From DASVUS01 sp036388675 (GTDB taxonomy: Bacteria; Armatimonadota; Abditibacteriia; Abditibacteriales; Abditibacteriaceae), in NCBI GenBank assembly GCA_036388675.1, contig DASVRI010000030.1, positions 124,001 to 188,000 of the forward strand: a stretch of DNA of 64,000 bases, written 5' to 3'. A program made the position numbers and the translations under genes. Below are positions 42,977 to 51,174 of the stretch, one piece after another; the stretch's first letter is position 1; each line of letters starts with the position of its first letter. The notes beneath the pieces were generated by a model, which saw only the letters and a program-made list of their open reading frames with translations, did no database searches and was not told the origin of the DNA.

Positions 42977-43441
42977 ATTGACGATTGCGGATTGACGATT
43001 GACGAATGGAGGCAACTCCCTGACTCCGTCACAAATGCGGGTGCGAACCCAGCAATACGCACTCAACATCATGCAGCTTGTGAGTACTCTGCCGCGCGGG
43101 TACGTTTCTGATGTGATTGGTCGGCAGCTTGTCCGCTGCGCGACTTCCGTCGGTGCTAATTATTGTGCTGCGTGTCGTGCCCGTTCTTCAGCTGACTTCA
43201 TCGCTAAGATGAAGATCGTCGAAGAAGAGGCAGATGAATCGATCTACTGGATGGAGCTGCTTCAAGAAGGTGGTGTGGCTCGTTCAGAACGCCTGCAACC
43301 TCTCTTAACGGAAGGCAACGAAATAGTTGCGATTGTGGTTGCTTCAATCAAAACCAAGCGGGCGCAGACTTAATGTGTGAGTAAAGTATTGATGATCGAC
43401 ATGCTTTTGCAATCGTCAATCGTCAATCGTCAATCGTCAAT
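42977..43441 (+). repeat. Repeat-bounded cassette (31-bp imperfect inverted repeats)
   Basis: The left arm 42977-43007 is built of ATTGACGATT units and the right arm 43411-43441 of AATCGTCAAT units. They are inverted copies with only a few mismatches, enclosing the four-helix-bundle gene. A third, hairpin copy of the same repeat family lies at 44988-45059 after guaA. Confidence 0.75.
43020..43373 (+). CDS. Four-helix-bundle protein of the 23S rRNA intervening-sequence (S23/Avd-like) family
   Basis: About 117 residues matching the family pattern: TPSQMRVRTQQYALNIMQLV, LPRGYVSDVIGRQLVRCATSVGANYCAACRAR and SADFIAKMKIVEEEADESIYWMELL, ending IVVASIKTKR. These small helical proteins are encoded in rRNA intervening sequences and as stand-alone genes; the Avd relatives act with diversity-generating retroelements. 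Function is unknown here. The family usually starts MTPEE-like, which maps onto a CTG codon at 43020 seven bases after GGAGG (43008-43012). An ATG at 43035 is the conservative alternative. The gene sits inside inverted repeats and may be a mobile cassette. Confidence 0.8.
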   Translation: MTPSQMRVRTQQYALNIMQLVSTLPRGYVSDVIGRQLVRCATSVGANYCAACRARSSADFIAKMKIVEEEADESIYWMELLQEGGVARSERLQPLLTEGNEIVAIVVASIKTKRAQT

Positions 43442-44987
43442 GAATTCGATTTCTTCAGAAACTGTCATCGTTCTTGATTTTGGGGCGCAGTATGCGCAGC
43501 TTATTGCGCGCAAGGTGCGCCAGTGCCGCGTTTACTGCGAGATTCTGCCGCATGATGCGCCGCTGGAAAAAATTCTGGCGCTTAATCCCAAAGGCGTTAT
43601 CTTTTCCGGTGGGCCGAGTTCGGTCTATGAAGTGGAAGCGCCACAGTGCGCCGACGGTCTGTTCCACTCCGGCATTCCCATTCTGGGCATTTGCTACGGC
43701 CATCAACTGATGGCGCACATGATGGGCGGTCGCGTTACACCCGCCGATAAAAAAGAGTTCGGCAAAACCGAACTCGTGGTGCAGGCGCACGCGCCGCTTT
43801 ACAAAGGCTTGAACGAGCGCCTGATTTGTTGGATGAGTCACGGCGACTACGTGCTGGAGGCGCCGCCCGGCTTTACAGGCACGTCGAACACGGTGTCGTG
43901 TCCTATCGCGTCGATGGCCAACGTCGAAAAGAAGCTGTTCGGCGTGCAATATCACCCCGAAGTGGTGCATACGCCATGGGGCGTTGAGATTATTCGCAAC
44001 TTCCTGTATGATTACTGCGGCTGCACTGGTCAGTGGACGATGGAGAACTTCATCGAGACCGAAACGCAGCGTATCCGCGAACGCGTCGGCCGTGATCGAG
44101 TACTCTGCGCGCTGTCCGGCGGCGTCGATTCGGCGGTTGCCGCGGTTCTTATTCATCGCGCGGTCGGTTCGCAGGTAACGTGTTTATTTGTCAATCACGG
44201 CTTCTTGCGCAAGGACGAAGCCGACCAGGTTTGCAAGACCTTCACCGAGCAGTATCGCGACATTAACTTTGAATATGTTGATGCGAGTCGCCGCTTTCTC
44301 GACCTGATGCGCGGTGTCACCAAGCCTGAAGAGAAGCGAGTTAAGATCGGCAATGAGTTCGTCGCGACCTTCGAGCGCGAAACCAAACGCCTGGGCGCGA
44401 TGAAGTTTTTGGCGCAGGGCACACTTTATCCTGATGTTATTGAAAGCGGCTCGGGAAAAGCTGCTAAAATAAAGACGCACCACAACGTGGGCGGCTTGCC
44501 GGAAGACATGGATTTCGAGCTGATCGAACCGTTCCGCACGCTGTTCAAAGACGAGGTGCGCGCGCTGGGCGAAGAGATGGGAATGCCCAGCGACATCATC
44601 TGGCGACAGCCGTTTCCCGGCCCCGGCCTGGCTATTCGCATCATTGGCGAAGTGACCGAAGAACGCCTCAAGATCGCGCGCGAGGCCGATGCGGTTCTGA
44701 TTGAAGAGATCAAGCGCGCGGGCTTATATCGGCAAATATGGCAGTGCTTTGCCGTCCTGACGCCGGGTGTGAAGTCGGTTGGTGTGATGGGCGATCAGCG
44801 CACTTATGCGCATCCGATTGTAATTCGTGCTGTAACCAGCGAAGACGGCATGACCAGCGACTGGGCGCGCATTCCTTATGAGGTGCTCGAACGCATTTCC
44901 AACCGCATCGTGAACGAAGTTGAGGGCATCAACCGTGTGGTGTATGACGTGACCAGCAAGCCACCGGCAACCATCGAATGGGAGTAG
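43440..44987 (+). CDS. guaA: GMP synthase (glutamine-hydrolysing)
   Basis: Converts XMP to GMP. The 515-residue protein has a class I glutamine amidotransferase domain (VLDFGAQYAQLIARKVRQ, catalytic Cys in ILGICYGHQLMAHMMGG, His/Glu in GVQYHPEVVHT), an ATP pyrophosphatase domain (LCALSGGVDSAVAAVLIHRA) and the C-terminal dimerisation domain (QPFPGPGLAIRIIGEV, RIVNEVEGINRVVYD). The ATG at 43440 gives the normal N-terminus but is preceded directly by the repeat array and has no ribosome site. The frame is open back to a GTG at 43377, so a longer start reading through the repeat is possible. Confidence 0.95.
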   Translation: MNSISSETVIVLDFGAQYAQLIARKVRQCRVYCEILPHDAPLEKILALNPKGVIFSGGPSSVYEVEAPQCADGLFHSGIPILGICYGHQLMAHMMGGRVTPADKKEFGKTELVVQAHAPLYKGLNERLICWMSHGDYVLEAPPGFTGTSNTVSCPIASMANVEKKLFGVQYHPEVVHTPWGVEIIRNFLYDYCGCTGQWTMENFIETETQRIRERVGRDRVLCALSGGVDSAVAAVLIHRAVGSQVTCLFVNHGFLRKDEADQVCKTFTEQYRDINFEYVDASRRFLDLMRGVTKPEEKRVKIGNEFVATFERETKRLGAMKFLAQGTLYPDVIESGSGKAAKIKTHHNVGGLPEDMDFELIEPFRTLFKDEVRALGEEMGMPSDIIWRQPFPGPGLAIRIIGEVTEERLKIAREADAVLIEEIKRAGLYRQIWQCFAVLTPGVKSVGVMGDQRTYAHPIVIRAVTSEDGMTSDWARIPYEVLERISNRIVNEVEGINRVVYDVTSKPPATIEWE

Positions 44988-45059
44988 ACGATTGTGGATT
45001 TACGATTGACGATTTTACTCGCGAGTTTCTCAATTCGTCAATCGTAAATCTACAATCGT
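44988..45059 (+). repeat. Hairpin copy of the ATTGACGATT repeat family
   Basis: Arms 44988-45012 and 45035-45059 are inverted at 24 of 25 positions around a 22-base loop that contains the palindrome ACTCGCGAGT. It begins immediately after the guaA stop and may also act as its terminator. It is the same family as the arms around the cassette at 42977-43441. Confidence 0.8.
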
Positions 45060-45074
45060 CAATCGGAGTGAATT

Positions 45075-45332
45075 ATGGCTTTGGCAAATGAACAAGATGT
45101 CGTCATCGCGTTTCGTCAGGCCGTCGAAGAGGAAATGCGCCGGGCGCAAAGCAATCCGCGTTCGCAGCAACCGTTGGTCGGTGCGGGTATTCCCCTGGAG
45201 CAATCGGTGCAGATGCTGGCGGAGCGCCATCTGGAACTGGAACACGAAGTCGCGCTGCTGCGCACCATCATTTTACGTTTGATTTCCGAGCCGGTAGATG
45301 AGCCGGAAGGCGAAGCTGAACAAATGTTGTAA
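45075..45332 (+). CDS. Small helical hypothetical protein
   Basis: An 85-residue acidic protein, MALANEQDVVIAFRQAVEEE, with a central LEQSVQMLAERHLELEHEVALLRTIILRLI that should form an amphipathic or coiled-coil helix. It has no Cys, His cluster or membrane segment. GGAGTG lies before the ATG. It sits between guaA and hpt and may belong to their transcript. I recognise no family. Confidence 0.7.
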   Translation: MALANEQDVVIAFRQAVEEEMRRAQSNPRSQQPLVGAGIPLEQSVQMLAERHLELEHEVALLRTIILRLISEPVDEPEGEAEQML

Positions 45333-45394
45333 ACAAGAGTGCTATTCGAGTACTCGATACCAACTATCTTCCTTGAATGAATCTGAGCTGAGAC

Positions 45395-45985
45395 ATGCTG
45401 CATCCATTTCGACCTGAACAACTATCGTCTGACGTGCGCCCGAGCGAAGCGGACGTGCAAGAAGTTCTCATTTCCGCCGAGAAGATGCAGCAGCGTGTGG
45501 CGGAGTTAGGCGCGCAAATTTCGCGCGACTATGCGGGCAAAGATCCCGTTCTGGTGGGCGTTCTGGTAGGTGCTGCGGTCTTTACGGCAGATTTATTGCG
45601 TTGTATCACGGAACCGTGCTTTCTGGATTACGTCGCTATATCGTCCTATGGCAAAGAATCGCGCTCCTCGGGTGTGGTGCGCATTCTCAAAGACCTGGAC
45701 GAAAGCGTCGAAAGCCGTCACGTCCTGATTGTCGAAGACATCGTCGATACCGGTCTGACGCTGAACTACCTGCTGGACATGATGCGCAACCGCAACGTGG
45801 CCAGCGTCAAAGTGTGTTCGATGCTTGACAAACCCAGCCGTCGTCTGACCAGTGTTAACGTCGATTACGTGGGTTTTGAAGTGCCCGATGAGTTTGTCGT
45901 CGGCTACGGCCTCGATTTTGCCCAGCGTTATCGTAACCTTCCCTACGTTGGCATTCTCCGTCCCGAAGTTTATGGCGGCAAGTAA
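45395..45985 (+). CDS. hpt: Hypoxanthine(-guanine) phosphoribosyltransferase
   Basis: Purine salvage enzyme of 196 residues. The PRPP-binding motif VLIVEDIVDTGLTLNYLL is exact for the hypoxanthine/guanine class. VLVGVLVGAAVFTADLLR gives the PPi loop, and VDYVGFEVPDEFVVGYGLDFAQRYRNLPYVGIL the C-terminal substrate pocket. With guaA and the guaB3-like gene it makes a local purine group. About 15 residues precede the usual start region. Confidence 0.94.
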   Translation: MLHPFRPEQLSSDVRPSEADVQEVLISAEKMQQRVAELGAQISRDYAGKDPVLVGVLVGAAVFTADLLRCITEPCFLDYVAISSYGKESRSSGVVRILKDLDESVESRHVLIVEDIVDTGLTLNYLLDMMRNRNVASVKVCSMLDKPSRRLTSVNVDYVGFEVPDEFVVGYGLDFAQRYRNLPYVGILRPEVYGGK

Positions 45986-46344
45986 CGAACCGATGTAGGC
46001 CAACGTCCCCACGCTCGTTTGAACCGCTATTGAATTTTGGTTTTAGGCGACTGTTCAGGACGACCATCCGCAACAAGATCTGCTGCCACAGTTGGCGTGT
46101 TCCCAATACGCACATCCATCGAGGGACTTCAAAGACAACTCCCAGGCCGCAAATCTTGCCGAACGATGGTTGAGACAGGCTTCACGGCCAATCTCGCAAA
46201 CGGCGTAGAAGTTGACGGCGTGGCTCGACACCTTGTATCGATCTCACGGCTACCGAACGCACGCAATATTTCCCATTTTTGAGATGTAGGTTTTAGTCAC
46301 GGGGCACGCTACCTGAATGCGGCTCGTGAAAAGGCAGATAACGT
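45986..46344 (+). other. Intergenic region before rho
   Basis: About 360 bases. One 81-codon frame (46037-46282) is open but has no ribosome site, odd composition and no recognisable motif, so I do not call it. The region may be a long leader for rho, which is autoregulated in many bacteria. No promoter of good quality was found by eye. Confidence 0.5.
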
Positions 46345-48675
46345 ATGAACGACGAAGCTCTTAGCGAGTACTCGACAAGTCAAGCCACGCACGCGCCTGA
46401 TGCCACGCAGGCGCCGGATGCGGGGCACGCGCCCGATGGCGCACAAGCCACTGGCGCACAGGTGATTGAAGCTGCGCCGGCGCTTCAAAGCCGTGTCGAG
46501 CAAGACAACCAGAACCCGGTGACTGCACAGCCGGCTGCCAAACGCGCCAAACCGGCGGCCCGACGCGCGGCGTCGGGCCGCACGGCAGCCGCCAAAGCCG
46601 CCGCCGCCTTAGCGGGCCAGGCGTCGCTCGCAGAGTCCGCGTCTGGTGCAGCCGCTGCTGAAGCACCTGTAGCAGCCGCGCCTACACCCACGGCAGACGA
46701 GCCAGCAGCGATGACATCAGCGGCAGCCACAATGGTAGAGCCGGCAGGTCCCAAGCCCGTGCAGGTTGCGGCGACTCCATCCGTTTCGGCCAGACCTGCG
46801 GCGGTTACCGTTGGCACTGTTAATTCTTCTCCAACAGATTCTCTCACAGCCAACTCCGTTGCAGCTATAGGCGACGGTCAGAGTAGCTCTCCCACGGATG
46901 ACCAATCTCCCCACCCTGCACAAAACGACAACATGACCAGGAACTCCATGGACAATCAGACAACAGAAATGAACGAACACAGCGACGGCGCGGCTTCACG
47001 TTCGGTGCGTTTGCCCGAAATGCGTGAAGATCGCGATGCGCGTCCTGTGGAAAGCCGTGGTCTACGTTTTCGCGGTCGCGACGGGCGTGCCGAAGTGCGC
47101 GGACGAGTACTCGCGCGCGGGCGTCGTCCTCAGGGCGGCTCTCAAGGCGGCGGGCAGAATGTCGCGGCTCCGGGTGCTACTCGCGATGACGGTTATGCCG
47201 ATGGTTCGGGCAACGGGTTCGCGGCCAATGGTCGCACGGGGCAGCAGGGCGGGCGCGATAACAATAATCGTGATAACACCAATCGCGATAACTATCGTGA
47301 TGGCGGCGGGCGCGACGGGAACAATCGTGATGGTAACAACCGTGATGGTAACAACCGTGATGGGCGCGAGCGAGTACTCGAACGCGACATCGTGCGTGGC
47401 CGCAACGACCTCGATTTGCTGACGCTGGAAGACAAGAACCTGACCGAGTTGCGCGAAATCGCCAAAGACCTTAACGTGTCGGCAACAGCCGCCATGAAGA
47501 AAAGCGATCTGGTCTTGCGCATTCTGGAAGCGCAGGCCGCCATGTCGGGTAACGCTTTCAAGCGCGGCATTTTGGAAATCCTGCCCGATGGCAAAGGCTT
47601 CCTGCGCACCGAAGGCTACCTGCCGGGCAACGAAGACGTTTACGTTTCGCAGAGCCAGATCAAGCGTTTTAATTTGCGCACCGGCGATGTCGTGTCGGGT
47701 CAGGTGCGCGCGCCGAAGGAAATGGAGCGCTACTACAGCCTGCTGCGCGTCGAAGCCACCAACGGCGAGCCACCCGACATCTCGCGCCAGCGCAAAGAGT
47801 TCGAAAAGCTGACGCCGATTTTTCCGACCGAAAAGTTCAATCTCGAAACGTCGCAGGACAACATCACGGCGCGCATCATCGACCTGGTTTCGCCCATCGG
47901 CAAAGGACAGCGCGGTCTCATCGTGGCGCCGCCCAAAGCCGGTAAAACCTCGCTGATTAAGAACGTGGCCAACTCCATTGCGCTCAATCACCCGGAAGTG
48001 GTTTTGATCGTGTTGTTGATCGACGAGCGCCCCGAAGAAGTGACCGACATCGCGCGCAGCGTGAAGGGCGAAGTTGTCGCTTCCACCTTTGACGAGATGC
48101 CGGAAAACCACATGCGCGTCGCCGACATGGTGCTCGAGAAAGCCAAGCGCATGGTCGAGCAGAAAAAAGATGTCGTCATTCTGATGGACTCGATAACACG
48201 TTTGTCGCGTGCTTCAAACCTGGTCGTCAATCCGTCGGGCCGTACCATGTCGGGCGGTCTCGATCCGGCAGCGATGTATCGCCCCAAGCGCATGTTCGGT
48301 GCGGCGCGCAACATCGAAGAAGGCGGTTCGCTCACGATTCTGGCGACGACCCTTGTTGATACCGGCAGCCGCATGGATGATTACATCTTTGAAGAGTTTA
48401 AAGGCACGGGCAACCTCGATCTGGTGCTCGACCGCAACCTGTTCGACCAGCGTATCTTCCCTGCCATCGACATCAACAAAAGCGGCACGCGTCGCGACGA
48501 TTTGCTGATGAGCAAGGAAGACCTGGCCGCGACGTTTCACCTGCGTCGCACGCTGGCTGCTCTGGATAATGACAAGGCGATCAACCTGCTCATCGACCGC
48601 CTGAAAAACACCAAGACCAACGCTGACTTCATGGAAGTCGTGCGCAAGTCGATGCGCAATTCGCAGACGCAGTAA
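46345..48675 (+). CDS. rho: Transcription termination factor Rho with long disordered N-terminal insert
   Basis: RNA-dependent hexameric helicase of 776 residues, against about 420 in E. coli. Residues 1-350 are low complexity: Ala/Pro/Thr-rich, then Arg/Gly/Asn-rich with repeats RDNNNRDN and RDGNNRDGNNRDGNNRDG. The canonical protein follows: Rho_N (LLTLEDKNLTELREIAKDLN), the RNA-binding cold-shock fold (RGILEILPDGKGFLRTEGYL), Walker A IVAPPKAGKTSLIKNVA, VLLIDERPEEVTDIARSV, Walker B VVILMDSITRLSRASN and the R-loop and Q-loop region AARNIEEGGSLTILATTLVD. Large N-terminal insertions of this kind occur in Actinobacteria and some Bacteroidetes. Three GAGTACTC copies lie in the disordered part and none in the catalytic part. 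Confidence 0.95.
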   Translation: MNDEALSEYSTSQATHAPDATQAPDAGHAPDGAQATGAQVIEAAPALQSRVEQDNQNPVTAQPAAKRAKPAARRAASGRTAAAKAAAALAGQASLAESASGAAAAEAPVAAAPTPTADEPAAMTSAAATMVEPAGPKPVQVAATPSVSARPAAVTVGTVNSSPTDSLTANSVAAIGDGQSSSPTDDQSPHPAQNDNMTRNSMDNQTTEMNEHSDGAASRSVRLPEMREDRDARPVESRGLRFRGRDGRAEVRGRVLARGRRPQGGSQGGGQNVAAPGATRDDGYADGSGNGFAANGRTGQQGGRDNNNRDNTNRDNYRDGGGRDGNNRDGNNRDGNNRDGRERVLERDIVRGRNDLDLLTLEDKNLTELREIAKDLNVSATAAMKKSDLVLRILEAQAAMSGNAFKRGILEILPDGKGFLRTEGYLPGNEDVYVSQSQIKRFNLRTGDVVSGQVRAPKEMERYYSLLRVEATNGEPPDISRQRKEFEKLTPIFPTEKFNLETSQDNITARIIDLVSPIGKGQRGLIVAPPKAGKTSLIKNVANSIALNHPEVVLIVLLIDERPEEVTDIARSVKGEVVASTFDEMPENHMRVADMVLEKAKRMVEQKKDVVILMDSITRLSRASNLVVNPSGRTMSGGLDPAAMYRPKRMFGAARNIEEGGSLTILATTLVDTGSRMDDYIFEEFKGTGNLDLVLDRNLFDQRIFPAIDINKSGTRRDDLLMSKEDLAATFHLRRTLAALDNDKAINLLIDRLKNTKTNADFMEVVRKSMRNSQTQ

Positions 48676-48710
48676 GCGTTGCGCGCAGTAAGCGTTGCGC
48701 TTCTGTCCTG

Positions 48711-48757
48711 AATGCCGGGCACGCCGTCGAGTACTCGATCAGCGCGCCCGGCATTTT
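48711..48757 (+). terminator. Terminator after rho, with the palindrome in its loop
   Basis: AATGCCGGGC (48711-48720) pairs with GCCCGGCATT (48746-48755), followed by TTTAT. The 25-base loop contains CGAGTACTCG (48728-48737), which can form its own inner helix. Upstream lies a 16-base tandem repeat, GCAGTAAGCGTTGCGC, at about 48669-48700. Confidence 0.8.
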
Positions 48758-48856
48758 TATGTCCTGTTTTATGTCCTGCATTTCGGCCAAGTTGTTGCCT
48801 CTACCATACTTCCAGATGTAAGTGCGTGTGAGTTACGCAGAGAAGGTGGGACAGAA

Positions 48857-49777
48857 ATGCGCGCAGTGCAAAGCAAAGAACAAGAACCCAAAACAGCCGT
48901 TTCCTATCGGGAAATAACGCATCGTGTCGATCTCAACACGATGACGAATGTTGTGCCAGCCGCAACGAGACCTCATAATACAATGAAGCACAAGAATAGC
49001 GGCCATCCGGCAACAGCAACCATGGAAATGGCTGTCGTGATTCCGACTTTAAATGAGGGCGAAAATATCGTCGCGCTGCTCGAAGGCATCTTTGCTGCTG
49101 ATGCGCGCCTGCACGCAATTGTTGTGGACGACGGCTCGCGCGATGGAACCGCCGAAAAAGCGCGTGAGTTTGGGCAAAATCTGGCGCAGAATAACGGCGG
49201 CGTGGAGCGCGTGCATATTATCGAGCGTGGACGCAAGATGGGCTACGCTTCCGCAATACAAGACGGCATGCGCTATGCTTTGCGGCGCGGCGCAGAAATC
49301 ATCCTGCAGATGGACGCCGACTTTTCACACGACCCCAAATATCTACCGGCCATTCTGCGCGAAAGCCACGACTGTGACCTGGTAATCGGGTCGCGCTATG
49401 TTCCCGGCGGCGGCACAGAGAACTGGGGCCTGGATCGCAAGATTCTCTCTGGTGGCGCCAACTCTCTGGTGCGTTTTTTGTTGAAACTCCCAACGCACGA
49501 TTGCACCGGCGGCTTTCGCTGCTGGAAACGCGGACTCGTTGAAAGCAGCGGCCTTCTCGACCTGAACGTGCAGGGCTATGCCTTCCAGTTCATGATTCTC
49601 GAGCTGCTGAAGAAGCGGCGTGCGGTCATCTGCGAAGTGCCCATCATTTTCGTTGATCGCCAGTATGGGAAAAGCAAGCTCAGCCGCCGCATCATCTTCG
49701 AGGCCGGCGAAGTTCTGTTTGTGTTGTGGTGGCAGCGCCTGATGCGTCGGGTAGGGCTGCATTCATCTCATTCTTGA
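48857..49777 (+). CDS. GT2 glycosyltransferase, polyprenol-phosphate mannosyltransferase-like
   Basis: The GT-A catalytic core reads MAVVIPTLNEGENIVALLEGI, AIVVDDGSRDGTAEKARE, RGRKMGYASAIQDGMRYALRRGAEIILQMDADFSHDP (the DxD-type metal site), IGSRYVPGGGTENWGLDRKILS, DCTGGFRCWKRG and VPIIFVDRQYGKSKLS, all typical of dolichol/polyprenol-monophosphate mannose or glucose synthases. No C-terminal membrane helices follow. The start at 48857, with GAAGGTGG upstream, gives 306 residues including an N-terminal extension of about 55 residues; 48983 or 49022 would remove much of it. Confidence 0.85.
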   Translation: MRAVQSKEQEPKTAVSYREITHRVDLNTMTNVVPAATRPHNTMKHKNSGHPATATMEMAVVIPTLNEGENIVALLEGIFAADARLHAIVVDDGSRDGTAEKAREFGQNLAQNNGGVERVHIIERGRKMGYASAIQDGMRYALRRGAEIILQMDADFSHDPKYLPAILRESHDCDLVIGSRYVPGGGTENWGLDRKILSGGANSLVRFLLKLPTHDCTGGFRCWKRGLVESSGLLDLNVQGYAFQFMILELLKKRRAVICEVPIIFVDRQYGKSKLSRRIIFEAGEVLFVLWWQRLMRRVGLHSSHS

Positions 49778-49880
49778 GTGCATCGAGCGCTATATCCATT
49801 TCAGTAGCCCACTTCTGAACTTCGTCTGGCGCCTTGCCGCGCTGGAATACACCTCTGTAAAATATTCAACACTTGTCCTG
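49767..49880 (-). pseudogene. Possible fragment of a sugar ABC transporter substrate-binding protein
   Basis: On the minus strand one frame reads VFQRGKAPDEVQKWATEMDI, continuing ALDALKN, which resembles the C-terminal helix of extracellular solute-binding proteins. A neighbouring frame supplies a plausible preceding SVEYFTEV, implying a frameshift. There is no start and no upstream body, and the frame runs into the antisense of the GT2 gene. If real, it is a decayed remnant in an otherwise empty 340-base gap (49778-50119). Confidence 0.25.
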
Positions 49881-50119
49881 CTGGCTTTGATGCACAGCAC
49901 GATAACGCGGTAGTTAGACGCCATCTCCCGGCATCAAATCTCAGAATTAGCCACAAAACTCGTTAGTTGATCTGTCGAGCGGGAGGATAGCACCCAAGCA
50001 TTGAAGTACCGGAATGGCCTACAATAACAGGTGAGATCGACCGTGAAACAGAGGACAAGAGAATTTTGTGCCGCCGGAGCGCTAAAATGAGCGCTAGCTT
50101 CTTACTTCGGAGTACTCGC

Positions 50120-51058
50120 ATGACTTTGGCGACGCTGCAACATCCCACACAACCGCGCCTGACCTCCAACGGCCAAGAACTCGATCTCTCATCCGATTGC
50201 TTCGGCGAATTACGCTCTTCTCTCGACATCGTGGACGACGGCGAAGCGTTGCGCCGGCGTATGGAGGAGGACGGCTACCTCTACGTGCCGGGTTGCTTGA
50301 ACCGCGATGAGGTGCTGGCGGCGCGCTATGAAATGACACGCCGCCTGGCCGTGGAAGGTCATCTCGATAGACGTTTTGCACATGAGGAAGCCGTGGCCAG
50401 CGCCGATACCACAGTAAAGTTTCATGCTGAACTGGCTATCGGCAATGAACCGCTGATGCGAGTACTCTACTCCGGCCCCATGATGGAATTTTACGAACGC
50501 TTTTTCAATGAGCCGGTGCGCCACTTCGACTATACGTGGGTGCGCGCGGTATCACCGGGAACGGGAACGCCGCCCCACTGCGATCACGTTTACATGGGGC
50601 GCGGAACGACCAGGCTGTATACGGCGTGGACGCCGCTGGGCGATGTGTCTTATGAGCAGGGCGGCCTGATGGTGCTGGAAAACTCGCACTTGCACGAGCC
50701 GTTGCGCGAAAACTACTGTCGCAAAGATGTTGATGCCTTTTGCTCCAATCGTCGGGGCGAAGATTGGCAGCAGATGGGCGGCGGCGGCAACATTCGTCCC
50801 GGCGGTATGCTGTCGCCGCATCCGGTGAAGCTGCGCAACCGTTTAGGCGGACGTTGGCTGACCAGCGAGTTTCGCGCCGGCGACTTGCTGACGTTTACCA
50901 CGTTTCTGGTGCATGCCAGCCTCGATAACCACAGCAACCGCATCCGGCTTTCTGCGGATTCACGTTATCAACCCGCCGGCGAGCCTGCCGATGAGCGCTG
51001 GATCGGCCCTAACCCCATCGGACACGGGCCGCAGGCCAAGCGCGGCATGATCTGCTGA
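50120..51058 (+). CDS. Phytanoyl-CoA dioxygenase (PhyH) family protein
   Basis: A 312-residue Fe(II)/2-oxoglutarate oxygenase. Metal ligands are the HxD pair in PPHCDHVYMG and a distal His in TFLVHASLDNHSNRIRLSADSRYQP, where the Arg would bind 2-oxoglutarate. The N-terminal DGYLYVPGCLNRDEV is the usual PhyH opening. The substrate is unknown; bacterial members hydroxylate diverse small molecules. The ATG at 50120 is preceded by CGGAGTACTCGC, so the GGAG ribosome site is part of a GAGTACTC copy. The flavoprotein 116 bp downstream may be functionally linked, but this is not shown. Confidence 0.88.
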   Translation: MTLATLQHPTQPRLTSNGQELDLSSDCFGELRSSLDIVDDGEALRRRMEEDGYLYVPGCLNRDEVLAARYEMTRRLAVEGHLDRRFAHEEAVASADTTVKFHAELAIGNEPLMRVLYSGPMMEFYERFFNEPVRHFDYTWVRAVSPGTGTPPHCDHVYMGRGTTRLYTAWTPLGDVSYEQGGLMVLENSHLHEPLRENYCRKDVDAFCSNRRGEDWQQMGGGGNIRPGGMLSPHPVKLRNRLGGRWLTSEFRAGDLLTFTTFLVHASLDNHSNRIRLSADSRYQPAGEPADERWIGPNPIGHGPQAKRGMIC

Positions 51059-51174
51059 TTATCTCTTCGACGAGTACTCGCAATGTTGTCTGGCGCACAT
51101 AGGAATGTTGCATGAGGCATAGAATTCGCGCTCGTTCCCTTCTGAATTTGTCGTCAGGAAATGAGAGTGCAGAT

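Noticed and set aside
42977..45059. ATTGACGATT arrays considered as CRISPR repeats
   Set aside because: Units are 6-10 bases, overlapping and without unique spacers; no cas gene is nearby.
46037..46282. An 81-codon frame before rho
   Set aside because: No ribosome binding site, no protein motif and an irregular composition; treated as intergenic leader.
47324..47372. Short tandem repeats in rho considered as a CRISPR-like array
   Set aside because: Units are in frame, contiguous without spacers, and encode RDGNN repeats; they are a coding low-complexity tract.
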